Assembly: GCA_902702965.1 (NCBI GenBank)
Contig: CACRXP010001159.1
Location: 47,572 to 111,571 of the forward strand
DNA: 64,000 nt
Direction: 5' to 3'
Origin: Spirometra erinaceieuropaei
Lineage: Eukaryota; Platyhelminthes; Cestoda; Diphyllobothriidea; Diphyllobothriidae
Position numbers and translations under genes: made by a program. This document shows positions 45,315 through 57,261 of the stretch, piece by piece; position 1 is the stretch's first letter, and each line of letters begins with the position of its first letter. Below the pieces are notes generated by a model. The model worked only from the letters and a program-made list of their open reading frames with translations. It was not told where the DNA came from and searched no databases.

Positions 45315-45959
45315 ATGAGGCCAAAAGACCCGCTGCCACGGCAGGAAACGTCTGGAGTCGTTTACCGGATCTGGTTTAGTTGCGGACAAAGCAATTATGT
45401 CGGAGAAACTGGGAGATTACTCCGTACGCGACTTGCCGAGCACGCAGCAGCAGCAGTGAGGCGGGGAGACGCTAACTCTCAGGTGGCGGCACACTCGACG
45501 GGACCCGGCCATATTTTCAAATTTCAAGAGGCCGAAATCCTCACAAGGGGTGACAACCGCTTGAGCCGCGAGCTGCTCGAGTCATGGTTCTCAGGCCCGC
45601 AATCCATCAACAAACACAATGACCTCCCCGTGCCCTATTCCGTATTGCGATTTTTCCTGGGCAGGAGAATCAGTCACGTGGGGAGGGCGCGGATGAGCAA
45701 TTATCACGGTGACAGTGAGCCAGTTTGCCGAGCAATCGTCACACCAGCATCGAGCACGGATGACGAAATCGTGGCGATTAACAACTCGGACTCGGACCGC
45801 CAAGCCACCGCCGCATCAATTACGACCCCAGCGGCGATTGTGAGAACTGTTAATTGCAGTGCGCACACGGTCCCACGGCAGCCACGGGCTATAAATACTG
45901 CACTCCTGGTGCCACCTTCACCTCTATCTGCGAATGTCTCTGATGATGGATTCGGGTGA
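45315..45959 (+). CDS. GIY-YIG endonuclease domain protein of a PLE
   Basis: A 214-codon uninterrupted frame from ATG 45315. Residues 13-33 hold SGVVYRIWFSCGQSNYVGET, the GIY-YIG core with both tyrosines, then GRLLRTRLAEH with the conserved Arg, a His-containing middle (SQVAAHSTGPGHIFKF) and NRLSRELLESWFSGPQSINKH, where the Glu of the last helix is expected. The C-terminal ~90 residues are low-complexity and run into the ribozyme end, with the stop just after the CTGATGA core. In complete PLEs this domain is fused behind the reverse transcriptase and nicks the target. The ATG lies conveniently before the domain but the usual protein continues upstream, so it is uncertain whether this is ever translated alone. 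Confidence 0.75.
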   Translation: MRPKDPLPRQETSGVVYRIWFSCGQSNYVGETGRLLRTRLAEHAAAAVRRGDANSQVAAHSTGPGHIFKFQEAEILTRGDNRLSRELLESWFSGPQSINKHNDLPVPYSVLRFFLGRRISHVGRARMSNYHGDSEPVCRAIVTPASSTDDEIVAINNSDSDRQATAASITTPAAIVRTVNCSAHTVPRQPRAINTALLVPPSPLSANVSDDGFG

Positions 45960-45985
45960 GAATCCGAAACGTCAGGCAAATAAAC
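45931..45985 (+). ncRNA. Hammerhead ribozyme motif (PLE type)
   Basis: CTGATGA 45940-45946, GGATTC/GAATCC stem II with loop GGGTGA, GAAACGTC 45966-45973. It overlaps the last codons of the endonuclease frame. Confidence 0.75.
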
Positions 45986-46030
45986 TTCTTGTCCCAGTGA
46001 TCGCATCTTCATCTTCTTAATTGCACTGTT

Positions 46031-46480
46031 TAAGTGCTAGCTTGCTAAGGAACGCTTTTGGGTAGACTGGATGATATTAGTATCCAAAGAAATTAAACCA
46101 AAAGGCCCTACCGTAACCTATATGCAAGAATGTCTAATTGTTTCGATGCGACCGCATCGTTTAACAATTTCACAGCTAAGATTACAATATGAATTTGCAG
46201 GGAACGATGGACCCTTTCGGATAGCTCACTAAACTTTGCTACGTTTAATCAAGGAAATGTTCTATTTATAGTCTATCAGCACATTACTTCCTTAAACATT
46301 ATGAAGCAGTTTGAAGAAGAAGGGCTCACAGGAACGGGTTCATCTTGCTGCTGACGTTTCGAAGAGCCAGGTGAGCTCCCCATTGTGAAAGCGTAAAGTG
46401 TACTCAATCAACCAGGAACTGAAGTGTCATGTTGCGTTGGTCGGTCTCATGCTGATCGATTTTTACCTTCCCTCGCTTTC
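46031..46480. other. Mostly unrecognised; weak ribozyme-like string
   Basis: CTGACGTTTCGAAGAGCC near 46358, after GAAGAAGAAGGGC, resembles a minus-orientation PLE end, but the core partner is absent. Confidence 0.3.
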
Positions 46481-46484
46481 TCGG

Positions 46485-46745
46485 CCTCTCAGTGGATGGT
46501 TGACGGGCGTCTTATCTGAGTGCTTTGTGAATGATGGTGAATAAGGACGTGGGTGGCTGGTACTACGAAAACCCACACCTAGGTTTACCACCGCACCCCC
46601 TGATCCATAACGCACACTTAACGGGATTTTACACCACATTAATAAATAGGGGTGGTGCACGGATCCCAATAAGTGCGGCACGAGGCTGAAGTCGGGCGTG
46701 CCGCCTCACCCAAATAGTGGCACTTTTTATGAGTGCGCATTTCCG
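46485..46745 (+). repeat. Repeat E, partial copy
   Basis: AAAACCCACACCTAGGTTTACCACC and CCCTGATCCATAACGCACAC resemble 6750-6810 of copy 1. Confidence 0.45.
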
Positions 46746-47054
46746 GTAGCGCTTGTCAGATTTGAAAAACATTTTGGTCACTTCGCCCTAATTTTCCAGC
46801 CACCTTGATGCCAATCAATAACTCGATCCGATTTAAAGGTAAAACACCTCGACTTCTCGATCCAATAGGGGTCATGATCAATTCAGTTTGGCAGGTCGCT
46901 ATTGGTCTTGTTTGATTCATTGTCCAACTGACATATGTTTGGCACCGTCCAGTTGAGCCTGTTTTTGAGTTTTGTGTGCAGGCGGGTTGCCACCGGCCGC
47001 TGTATTGGCCTGTTCGAAAATTTCCTGGCTATAGCATTCTGACTCAAGAACCTA

Positions 47055-47690
47055 CAGTAGGTGGGCTAACTCATGACTTTTAGATACCGTGAAATGATCG
47101 TTCATAAATCGTCATATCTCTGCATTTACCAATGTGGCTTGTAAAGTTAACAATTTGGATCAAATTCACTGCTTAATTTTATGAACCCTATATGGTCCCC
47201 ATTCATTACCGTAGAGAAATGTGTGGTTTTAACTACGTGGAAAATATACGGCTTGTAGTTTGGAAAGCCTGAATTCACGTCTGCTGGTAGGGCAGGTTCA
47301 AAATTATTCGGGAATTGGAAAACCTTTTTAAAACCGAATTATGTCTCTCCTTCGAGCCTTAACTCAGAAGAAGACGTAATTATCTAGCGAATAAGCAAAA
47401 GAATGAACAGTTTTATGCATGTTTTCCATGAAAAATAATTGGACTTTTAGGGGCATCGAAAATCGATGAGAAAAATTCATGTCACTTAGGTAGTCATTTT
47501 TTTACAGAGCATAGTTTTTGCATGCAGCCGGAAGGAAGTTCATACGAAAGCCGGCATTCTGACGTAACTGAAATATTAGAAAATTATGTTGCAGCCTGAC
47601 TAGTTTTACAAACCTACGTAAGTAATCGTTTCGAAACGAAAACGCATTCCGGAATTTTTGTTGACATTTCATAAGTTAGCCCACCTACTG
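47055..47690. mobile_element. MITE deletion derivative, 636 bp
   Basis: TA-CAGTAGGTGGGCTAACTC at the left and GTTAGCCCACCTACTG-TA at the right are intact 23-bp ends. After the left end the sequence jumps straight to the central part, so the left arm of the palindrome is deleted while the right arm is kept. Confidence 0.8.
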
Positions 47691-47692
47691 TA

Positions 47693-48777
47693 GGAATAAG
47701 GCAGTGGCGGCACACAAGATTATTTACTGGAGATTCCCAGTCTCCATATCTATCTTAGCGGCACTTTATATAACAGTCAGCATACCTGAGCCTATTTCTC
47801 TGCAACCAGGGTGGCACTGTCGTAGGTGATTCGCGATTGTTTATTTTGTAGCCAAACGCCGCTAATCATCGTTATATTATCCGTCTCCTGTGGAGGCGTT
47901 GGGTAGTCAACAGCTAGCCGTTCAGTATCTCGTCATTACACGGGGCTAGGCACCGTGAGAATTTGGTGAAATGTTTATTATTTGCAGTGATGTCTGCGCA
48001 TATTGCACCTTGAAAATTTTAAGTTCTTATAGTTATTTTGCCTGCTCTATGCCGAACACTTCCGGTCGATTTGATGCGGTAGAAAATCGTTCGTCCTTGA
48101 GCCGATAATTGGCTTTGTTTAAGTTGGTCGTGTGGAGGTCACTTTTGTGTTGGCTGTGTCCACGCCAGGTCGAAATTGCTGTTAAAGTGATTTTCGAAGT
48201 CCACATTCATGAGACTGCAGTACGTAATTCATTGCCTTTTCCCTGCTTTAATTTGATGCAACCTTTCATTGTTATGAATAAAAGTCTACTTGAAGTCGCT
48301 AAAAGTGAAATCAGACCCATCGATAGGAATGGCACATCACCTGACGGCGTCCAACGCCGTCATGGTCCCGTCCATAGCCCCAACCAACCGTGGTATAGCC
48401 CGTTTTAGGCCTCGGAGGTTGACGGAGTGGTGCTAGCAGGGTTCTCTACCGGATATCTTTGGGTGGTATTTCAAGACCAGGTACTTTGCTCAGATGCATG
48501 GTTTCACAAAAAGCCCTTCAGACGTATAAAATCAATCTACTTTTCAGTTTGTATGGTTTCTTCACTCGTTGTTTTTAAAGTACAAATCCCCTACGCATTC
48601 TCATTACACCGAAATTATTCTAAATCTGTACTAGCCGCCATCTAAAAATGCCTGGTCACATGAGTGCAGTCTTTAGTTACCCTACTTGCCTTTATGTCAG
48701 GTGCAAGGAGAGTTGATCCAGAAAGCCCTGTATGGGCCACGCCGTTCTGTCTTCGAGATTCAGCCTAGATGTTTGTT
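47693..48777. other. No recognisable feature
   Basis: A 99-codon frame at 48109-48408 has no known motif. Confidence 0.35.
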
Positions 48778-49325
48778 AGGGTGATGAAGGCGAATAAGCC
48801 AGGAACGATCGTTACAGCCTCAGACACCTTCGTCCTTGACCCTCTAATTAACATTTCGACCGTCGTTGCCGACGATGTCCACCATGTGCTTTACAGCAAA
48901 GTGAAGCAGGCGCGGTGAGTCCTGCGGGAGTTAGTTTCTAGTGGTAGTAGGCCTGTCTAACATCAACCGCACTCTCTCGTCCAACTCCCCGCCTGGATCC
49001 GGTGTTAAGACACAGTCAAGAAGAGCGGAGGTGGGGGAGGGCGCAGGTTGGTTGCGCGTTGATACACACCAAGGGCCCAGATCGAAACGAAATGGTCGTA
49101 TTCCCACCTGCGATCAGGACCTATCGTTGTGCTCAACTTATTTCTTGCAGCCGTGAGAAGGCTAACCCACGACTGAATGACGAAGTGTTTGACTTAGTAC
49201 CCAACGACTACGCGGTCCAATTTAAAAACTCCCATTATTCTGACCTGGTACCGAGATATACAGAGGTGAACGACAAAATAAGTCGAAACCGTTTATTCCA
49301 GTCTCCATCGTCTTTGACTATAACG
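48778..49325 (+). repeat. Degraded SINE-B bodies around a repeat E copy
   Basis: GATGAAGGCGAATAAGCCAG at 48782 and TTATTCCAGTCTCCATCGTC at 49295 are SINE-B body/tail remnants. Between them 48855-49080 is repeat E (GTGCTTTACAGCAAAGTG, GAGGGCGCAGG). Confidence 0.45.
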
Positions 49326-49329
49326 CTTG

Positions 49330-50395
49330 TTGATTGCTAAGAAGTTGCCAAAAAACTCACCCGTTTAATCTGCGACCGAGAACTCCCAAAATCTCGAGTA
49401 GAGGCCAGCACCTTTGGTCATTCCGCAGTCTGGAAAATATTAAGGAGAATGCGCAGTAGGCGTGGGGTTGTAGCGCACGTCTGTCCATGAACACGGCCCA
49501 GTGTCAACCCCCGGTAGCAGGACAACCTAAGCTGTTGGTTTCCAATTCCTAACTATGTGTTTTGAATTGCAGATCAGATGCAGCATATAACGAAAAGTAG
49601 GGTCGGTAAATGAGCATGGGACACGAGTTTGTGTTTTCGCTCTTTGTACTGCGCATCTTATTCTACAAGCAAGACCTCAGTTCTTAAATCGGCAAGGATA
49701 GGTTGTGTAACCTCACTGGGCTTAGCAGGTACATGGTTGTTTTAGAAGTTCTCGTTTTTTATAGGTCTATAATTACAGGGAGTCCCTAGTTGCTGGTTAT
49801 CAAACACTTTGGTCTAACGCCTTTACCGAGCTGTTTCAGCGTGACTTTCTAGTGATAAATGATTTGGCATAATGTTCTCGCTTCCTCTCCCCGTAATCCC
49901 TTTGTCTTGGCTTGATTACCTAGTCACCCCGACGCGCTTGTATTTTCTTTCGTTGTCGAGTCCGTACGCCGTAACCTACGTATTTCTTCCGGAAGAGTAG
50001 TTAAACCTTCTTTGTGTCACCTCGGTACTTACCATACTATGCGTGCTGTAAGGATGGCCGAATGTGTTTTGGTTTACATTGCCTCGCTTAAAACGCAATG
50101 CACTACTTCCTCAATATCTCTGGGCAGTTTCTGTTGTCAAACGCGTACTCCTGACTTACTTACTTCTCTAGGAATACTTGTGCATAGGCCCTCTCGTAAA
50201 CAATAATAAGACAGTTAAATTTAGCTACACAACCTACCGTTGCCCTTAAATCCACGCAGTCATGAATGCCTCTCTGCCCTGGGATATTCAAAAACGCAAA
50301 AAAAATTAATAACTTGCAGGAAGAAGATAGTGATAGAAGTGGGAACAGACTGGGACAGCATTGTCGACACAAACACAAGAGCAAAATTAAAGAAG
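49330..50395. other. No recognisable feature
   Basis: No frame with a motif. A PLE remnant starts at about 50400. Confidence 0.35.
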
Positions 50396-50399
50396 CAGT

Positions 50400-51195
50400 T
50401 TATAAGAGGGATATACGAATGCCATGCCACACTATGCCCCAGAATCTGGCAGTCAGGGCCATTGAACTGTTCCTCGAGGGCGGGCTCGATGAAACGCTAA
50501 GTAGACACAGACATGCATAAATCCTTCAAATCCAGAAGTTCTGCCTTATGATGTCCTTCATTTTCGCTTGAGCAGTCTGCGAGCAGGTGAAATCCACACC
50601 AGTGGGTTCATAGCCGAGACTGTCCAACAACGGTTGGAGTCGCGTGTCCTTTGACACCACGGAACGACACTTTCAGCTCGGTGTCCTAATCGTACATCTG
50701 TCGCCATCAAACGGCATGAGGTTCTGATGTTTTGTGCCGTATTTCTGAGCATAGCACATGGGATGGAGAAGGAGAAAACGAATCGGCCCTCCCTCCTTCT
50801 TTTGTCCTTATCTGCCGGAAAAAATGCAGTGGTCTGAAGGCCAGTGTTGAGGAAAGCGAGAATAGAATACGGATTCACGGTTTCAACAGCAACCACACAA
50901 TCAGCTGCACGCAGTTGCGTAAGGGCACAATGTTGGCGCGTTGATACCCACCGCAGTGGGCCAGATGACAAGATTTCCCAATTGCAATTCTGTCGATAGG
51001 TGCTTGGAACAAATCGCTATCCGCGCAACCCTGTCAGCTGATGCTTGCTTAAACATAACGAGAGACAAAGGCGTACCGATACTCAGATTTTGGCCAGTGC
51101 CATCTTACGTCAAGAAGTACCCAGAAGCTCTAAGTTGTTTTCTCGCACAAATCTGCGACAACCATTGGGCCCCAGGAAATGCAGCCAAATGACCC
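50400..51195 (+). pseudogene. PLE reverse transcriptase, heavily decayed
   Basis: Translated pieces follow the order of the minus-strand copy at 30-31 kb: MPQNLAVRAIELFLEGGLDE, CEQVKSTPVGS (motif B), ETVQQRLESRVL, then SGLKASVEE and GFNSNHTISCTQL (thumb). The YVDD region is lost between them. Several frames are used. The antisense 137-codon frame (50558-50971) is a shadow. Confidence 0.6.
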
Positions 51196-51199
51196 CCCA

Positions 51200-51770
51200 C
51201 CGGGGTACGAAACGTCTGGAAGCGTTAACTTAGATCTGTGCGCAGTTGCGAATGAAACAACAACGTGGAAGAAACTGGAAAATTACTCCGGACGCGGTGG
51301 TCGAACGTGTAACAGGACCTGTGGATGACTGTCAACAGCCCTAAGGTCGTGGCACATTCCATACAATGGTTGGGCAACGGGCTCGTGGCCCGGTGGGTTG
51401 AGGCGTAGACTTCTAAACCAACAGGTCGCGAGTTCGAGGCTCGGGTGTTCCACACTACGGGCTTGGGTATGGCTGGCTGACGAAGGCTACTAAGCCAGAA
51501 ATGGCCATTCCAGTCTCCCTTGTCTTTGTCAGTTACGACATTCTGCCTATATATCATGCGCCGCTGTGCGGTGGTCGAACGTGCAACATGATCTGAGGAT
51601 GACTGCCAACAGCCCTAAGGTCGAGACCCATTCCATACAAACCGGCCACGCCTTTAACTTCTGTGAAGCTGAGATTCTCGAGGGGAACGACAACTGCGTG
51701 AGCCGCGTATTGCTGTAGTCAGGATTCCTTGACCCACGGTCGATTAACAAAAGCGACGAACTCTCATCTT
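51200..51770 (+). pseudogene. PLE endonuclease remnant split by a SINE
   Basis: NNNVEETGKLLRTRW near 51255-51298 corresponds to SNYVGETGRLLRTRL of the intact copy. After the SINE (51367-51568) the sequence resumes with HAFNFCEAEI-like codons and SRVLL near 51690-51715. No active residues can be trusted. Confidence 0.6.
51367..51568 (+). mobile_element. SINE-B copy between 72-bp duplications
   Basis: tRNA-like GGCCCGGTGGGTTGAGGCG (box A) and GGTCGCGAGTTCGAGGCTCG (box B), body GGCTGACGAAGGCTACTAAG and tail CTCCCTTGTCTTTGTC, ending with ATCATGCGCCGCTGTG. The flanks 51295-51366 and 51569-51640 are diverged copies of the same 72 bp of PLE. Confidence 0.75.
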
Positions 51771-51844
51771 TATAGTCTGTTCTGAGGCTGCGTGGATATA
51801 ACCTGGTTAGGGCGCTGGCGAGCCCCACTTCTAACGACAGTGGC

Positions 51845-54800
51845 AATGATCTAAAATGTCGGGTAGTTATCACGCCAATAAAAAACGAAATTTACCGACT
51901 CGAATGAGGTGGAGTGGATCTAACGCGCGATCATCCCGCTAAATACAATTCCTGATTTATAACGCAGTGGCTGCTAATTATAGTAGCCGTGGGGGTGCAC
52001 AACAACCTTGTTCAGTACAACCTGTCATCCTTGCGCATCCATCACCTTTATTTGTGACTGCCTCCGTTGGCGGGTTTAGAGCGTTAATCCGAAAGGTCAG
52101 TATGTTCTACCTCCTTATGTCATTTTGTGACCTTAGAGCCTACCCCTTTGTATGGTCGTGAATGTTCTCAAAAAGTGGACATCGAACCCCTTAGGTTAGT
52201 AAAGAAGTCACCATTTGTGAAGGGGAGTTTGTTAAAAAATTGCGTCTGAAAAAAATGTTTGATGGTGGACCCTAATAATTATCGTTAATCGACTTACCAT
52301 ATTCTCAGCGGGGGTACTAGCGAGAAGCTCAGACAGGTAATTCGTCGGTTATTTCGCCGAGGTGGATGAACTCCAGCCCATATATTTGGCTGGGTAAGGG
52401 ATTAAGAAGCCCTCCCGTATTACAGGTGGCCTCTCCCTAAATTTCAGGTGAGGCGGTGGAATTAGAGATAGTGTCAGGACTATGGCTGGGATAAGTGGTA
52501 GAATTAATGTTAGGGTTAGAGTCATTGTTAATGTCAGAAGGGGCAATAGGCATCCCGTGGGATTTTGCGCGAGACCAATTGTCGTACGGGGTACCCCATA
52601 TTTCCATGTTCGTCTAGATATTCATATAAACTTTCAGACCAAATGATGAACCCCAGGTATATGTCTTAATCACTGAAGAAATTACTAAAGTTCCGTACTT
52701 TCTAATTAGTAAACTAAATATGAACAAGCGGTAGCCATCCCAGCAAAAACTGAGCGCGTATCCAGATGGAACGTAAAGAAGAGGGAGAAAAGAAGAAGAA
52801 GAAGAAGAAGAAGAAGAAGAAGAAGATAAAGAGGTGGAGGTTACTTTTCACCAATGTAAAGTTACTCATAGTAAGCTAATTCAGTGGTCGAAATATGCTG
52901 CAAAATGAATTCATTAAAGAAAGCAGTAATCAATAGAATAAAGATGGTCATTTATCCTTATCCAGATTATTTTGCGTACCATTGGGCACGTTCTTCAATC
53001 ATCGGCAGTTAATCTGATTCAAAAACATCTACGGGGTCAGTCTGCATCCACTTCCAACGGGGTTCCCATGACAATAGCCTGAGAGAAAATGCAAATAGCC
53101 GCATTTTAATTGAAACATCTAGTGCATTTTCGACTTTGAAATTCTGAAGCATTTAAAAGTCTAAAATATAGTCTTGGCATATGCAGACAATGCTCTTCGT
53201 CGAATTCACCAATAAATTTGAGGCTATGATGAAATAATCGAGAGTTTTTCTGCCATACTAACTTCTGGACTCACGATAATAGTCATTTCTGCAAGTTATT
53301 AGTTAACAGTCACCTCAGGACAACATTTTGTTACATATTGGGAAAATCCTAAATGCTTTGAGTCAAATCATACCGTGTTTAAAATACCGGAATGGGGTTT
53401 AGGATTGACAAAATGAGCGTCCGACGGACCCAAACCAAACACTTGTCGACATCTTTGTTCAGCCAGGTAAAGAAACTCTCAACAACATGCATTTAAGTTC
53501 GTGCGCGGCAAAAAGGTCAACGGTATAGAGAAGGATTTCTGGTGGACACCACTTCTTAAGGCACTATCAACGAGCTAAGATGTCTTGTAGTTATCACGCC
53601 AACGATAAACGGAAATGACTGACTCGACTGAGAGGATGTAGGGCTAACGAGCAGTCATCTCACTAAATACAATAACGCGGTGACTTTTAATTATAGTAGC
53701 CATGTGGGCGCACAACAGCCGTGTTCTACACCTACTGTCACCCCTGCGCCTCCATCACCTTTATTTTTCACTGCCTCTGTTGGCGGGTCTAGGGCGTTAA
53801 TCCGAAAGGTCAGTGCGTCTTAGCGCGTTGTATCAGTTTGTGACCTGAGCGCCTACTTTTGTGTAAATTAGTAAAGCTAATTATAAAGGCCTTGTACTTT
53901 TCCAAAAAGTGGACATTGAAACCATTAGGTTAGTGAAAACTATTTGCACCCTGCCAAGGAGCGCTGGATAAAAAATTGCGATGAAAACAAATTCCTGATA
54001 GTGGACATTAGTGAATATGTCATGACGTGGTTTGACTACCAATATTCTCAGCGAGAGTACTAGCGAGAAACTTAGACACATATTGCATCGGTCATTTCGC
54101 CGAATTTGATGAACTTCAACCTGTGAATTTGGTTTGGTACGGGATTACGAAGCCTTCCTGTATTGCAGGCGGCCTTATCCTAGATTTTAGGTGAGGGGAT
54201 GGGATTAGGATAAGTGGGATTAGGGGTGATGGTAGTATTATGGTTGAGGTTAGTGGTAATGTCAGCAGGCAGGAATAGGCGCCCCGTGGAATCTAGCGCG
54301 AAGTCAACTGTCGTCCGGGGATTTCAATATTTCCATATTTGTCCAGATATTCATATATACCTTAAGAGCGAACCTAAGAAGAGTTGTCCTACAGAATAAA
54401 CCCCAAGTACGTGCCTTAATTGCTGAAGAAACTACTAAAGCTCCGTATCGTCTAATTAGTAAACTAAATATGGTAAAACAGTTGCCGATCCAGTCAGAAA
54501 CCGAAGGGACATCCAAATGGAATGTAAAGAAGAGGAATAAAAGTAGAAGGTGAAGGTTATTTTTTACCAGTCTAAAGTTATGCATAATGTGTAAATTAAA
54601 TCGTCGAAATATGCTGCAAAAGGAATTTATTGAAAAAGGCAGTGACCAACTGGGTAAAAATAGTCATTTCTTCATAGCCGGATTATTTTACATACTATCG
54701 TGGGTTAGCCACGCATCCATGCATCTTCTTCCATTGGTGGTGATCATCATAATTGAGAAACGTCTATGGAATCAGTCTACATCCATTTTTAACGGATTTT

Positions 54801-55250
54801 TCACGACAATAACTTTGGAGAACATGCAAGTAACTATGTTTTATTTAAGAAATCTAGGGCACGTTTGATTTTGAAATTCTGGAGTATTTTAGGCCCTTAA
54901 GCACAGTCCTAGCATTAGCAGATAGTTTTTCCTCGAATTCACCGATAATTTTGAGGCTTTAACGCAATAATTGAATATGTTCCCGCCTTACTATCGTCTG
55001 ACCCCCTGATAACAGTTATTCCTGCAAGTTGTTGGCTAACATGCAGCTCAGTAACGAAACAGATACATTTTGGGAAAAATTCTAATGGCTTTTTGTCAAC
55101 TCATACTGTGTTTAAAATACTGGAATGGAGCTTAGGATCGAGCGTAAGATGAACCAAAACCAAACACGCGCCGACATCTTTGTTCTTCTGGGAAAAACTC
55201 CCAGCACCATGTATGTAAGTTCGTGCACGGGAAAAAAACCGTCAATTTTA
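51845..55250 (+). repeat. 1.7-kb tandem duplication with ribozyme-end remnants
   Basis: Unit A (about 51845-53535) and unit B (about 53575-55250) match throughout: GTAGTTATCACGCCAA, TTATAGTAGCC, TAATCCGAAAGGTCAGT, TACTAGCGAGAA, CTAATTAGTAAACTAAATAT, CGAAATATGCTGCAAAA, and TTTAAAATAC...GGAATGG near the ends. Divergence is considerable, with many indels. Each unit carries a decayed PLE end (52055-52110, 53765-53820). A (GAA)n tract in unit A (52790-52826) is absent from unit B. Confidence 0.75.
52790..52826. repeat. (GAA)n microsatellite
   Basis: About 12 GAA triplets in unit A of the duplication. Confidence 0.9.
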
Positions 55251-55259
55251 GCCGGAGTT

Positions 55260-56595
55260 TACCCAGGAATCAGCAGAAATAAAGTGGCACACATTTGCGA
55301 AATGTCCCACTACAGAAATTTCAGAGACAATCTCTCTTCGTCTGACGAAGAGATTTCACCATCCTGGTGGTGTGATTTTCAATAAAGGTCAGCATAACAG
55401 CACGGCCCTTGTGGTCATATGCGAGAAAGCAGTTGCCGAGAACTCTTTGCATAGGCCACAGTCTTTAAGGACTGCCTTATTTGAACAACTTTGATCAGTC
55501 TGAAGCCGAAAATTCATTGTTTTGCGGCGAATGACAAAAGGTAGCAAAAACAGTTAACTGATACCTTCGTACCCGACTCACGACAGTGTTTATGGGAACA
55601 AAACAGCGATATTGCGAAAAATATCCCGCTGATATAGAAGAAATATTGCGTTTATAACAATGTCTGTCAGTGTCTTTTCACAAACAACTTTCCGTAGACG
55701 CGGTCCCCATGCGATTTACATTCTCACGATTTCTTCTTTGTATCGATAAATTTAAAATCTATTCAGGCCCACAGAGCAGAAAATCCATGATAAAAGCACC
55801 TACTTTACTTAGAAAGCATATTCCATTTTTATTTAATATTAATTTGCCATATTTCATCAAGGAACCGGCACGTCCTAATTATTCCGGTAACCGCGAATAC
55901 ATCGAACCCCAAGATGAATGGAAATGATTTAGTTTCACAAGTTTCATCGCACTCTACATTGCTGCTTTCACTTTTACCATCCTACTTCAATCAGGTACTT
56001 TTGGTTTCCAACTTCCCAACTTTCATGGAATATACCCTGCTTTTTAACTTTTCAATTTTAATTTCAATCTACAGAGCAGTTGTGGCTCCATTCGATGCGT
56101 TCATGCCTCGGTTATGTGTCTGCGGTCGCAGAGTTTTTACCTTTGGCTTTTGTGCATAAAATCCTATAACATTTCTCAGATATGCAAGGATTTTTCTGAA
56201 ATTCGAGATGATCCAGTTGTTTCATTGAAAACTGCAATCAGTTTTAGTATTACGACAGCAGAAGACACCACTCCTTTTAGATTGGACCAGGCACTTACTA
56301 AGGGTTTAATGAAGGATTAAACTGGTTTCCAAAAATCGTGTAAATTATGCGTTGTCCGCGGCGTAGGAATAGAACATTTCGCAGGACTTGTCTGGAGGCA
56401 TAACAGGAACTTCTCAATTTTTGTAAAAACCAACTGGGTACTTTTAAAAAGTGACATATAAAGGATCAAAACTGACAGAAACAGTTTTCACACTTCCCGA
56501 ATCTGAATATGAACAGAAGTTAAAAGTCGTGGTAAAAATTGCACTATCCCAATTTCGTGATTTTTGTGCTGGTATAGTCGTCATAGATAGTTCAG
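55260..56595. other. Unrecognised; several open frames
   Basis: Plus frames at 55670-55927, 55914-56159 and 56114-56320 overlap in different frames (81-86 and 68 codons). They lie in AT-rich DNA with no similarity to the repeats. No domain was recognised, and no splice model is supported, so no gene is called. Confidence 0.3.
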
Positions 56596-57261
56596 AATAC
56601 AGTAGGCGTTCTAATTCATAAAATGTCAACCGATATTCTGAAATGCGTTTTCGTTTGGAATGATTACTTAAGAAGCGCTGTAAAACTAATCATCACGTAG
56701 GATGATTCTATAATAACCCTGTTACTTCAGGATGTCCCCTTTCGAACGATCTTCTTTTCGGCTGCTTGCAAAATTGTTTACTTAAGTAGCATTAATTTTT
56801 CTGATTGATTTTCGAAGGCCTTAAAAAATACAATCGCATTTCATGGAAAACATGCAATAGATATTCATCCTTTTACTCATTTGGTAGAAAGTTACGTCTC
56901 CTTTCCATTTTTTACTAAGAGAAACAATGTTATTGATTTTTCAATAACATTTCAATTTCCGAACAATTTTGAATCCGACCTGCCGTTACACTTGCATTAG
57001 GGTTTCCAAATTACAAGTCATATATCTTCCGCGTACAGAAAACCATACATTTCTCCACGGTATAAATACGAAACTATATGGCGCTCATAAAATTAGCAGT
57101 GGAATGGAGCCATATTGTAAACTCTAAAATCCGCATTTGCAAATGCGGAGACGCGATGTTTTATGAACGTTCACTACGCGGTATCAAAAAATGTCATTAG
57201 AAAAACTTTTTAAAACAGAATTATACAAACAATCAAACAATATCAAACAATCAGCAGGAAA

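Larger units (their letters stand above)
45102..46018 (+). mobile_element. Mini-PLE with intact endonuclease frame
   Basis: Flanked by identical AATTGCACTGTT at 45090-45101 and 46019-46030. The left end is an inverted PLE end with hammerhead (45136-45226), the right end its direct partner (45931-46018). The body begins mid-element, at the GAACGTCTCGGAAGCCG string that in the long copy (30090 region) lies between RT and endonuclease. Thus the RT is missing but the endonuclease is whole. Confidence 0.85.

Noticed and set aside
46320..46385. Another minus-strand PLE ribozyme end
   Set aside because: GACGTTTCGAA is present after a GAAGAAGAAG run, but the CTGATGA half is missing.
55670..56320. 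Host gene from three overlapping frames
   Set aside because: They are in different frames, without a domain or a defensible splice site pair.
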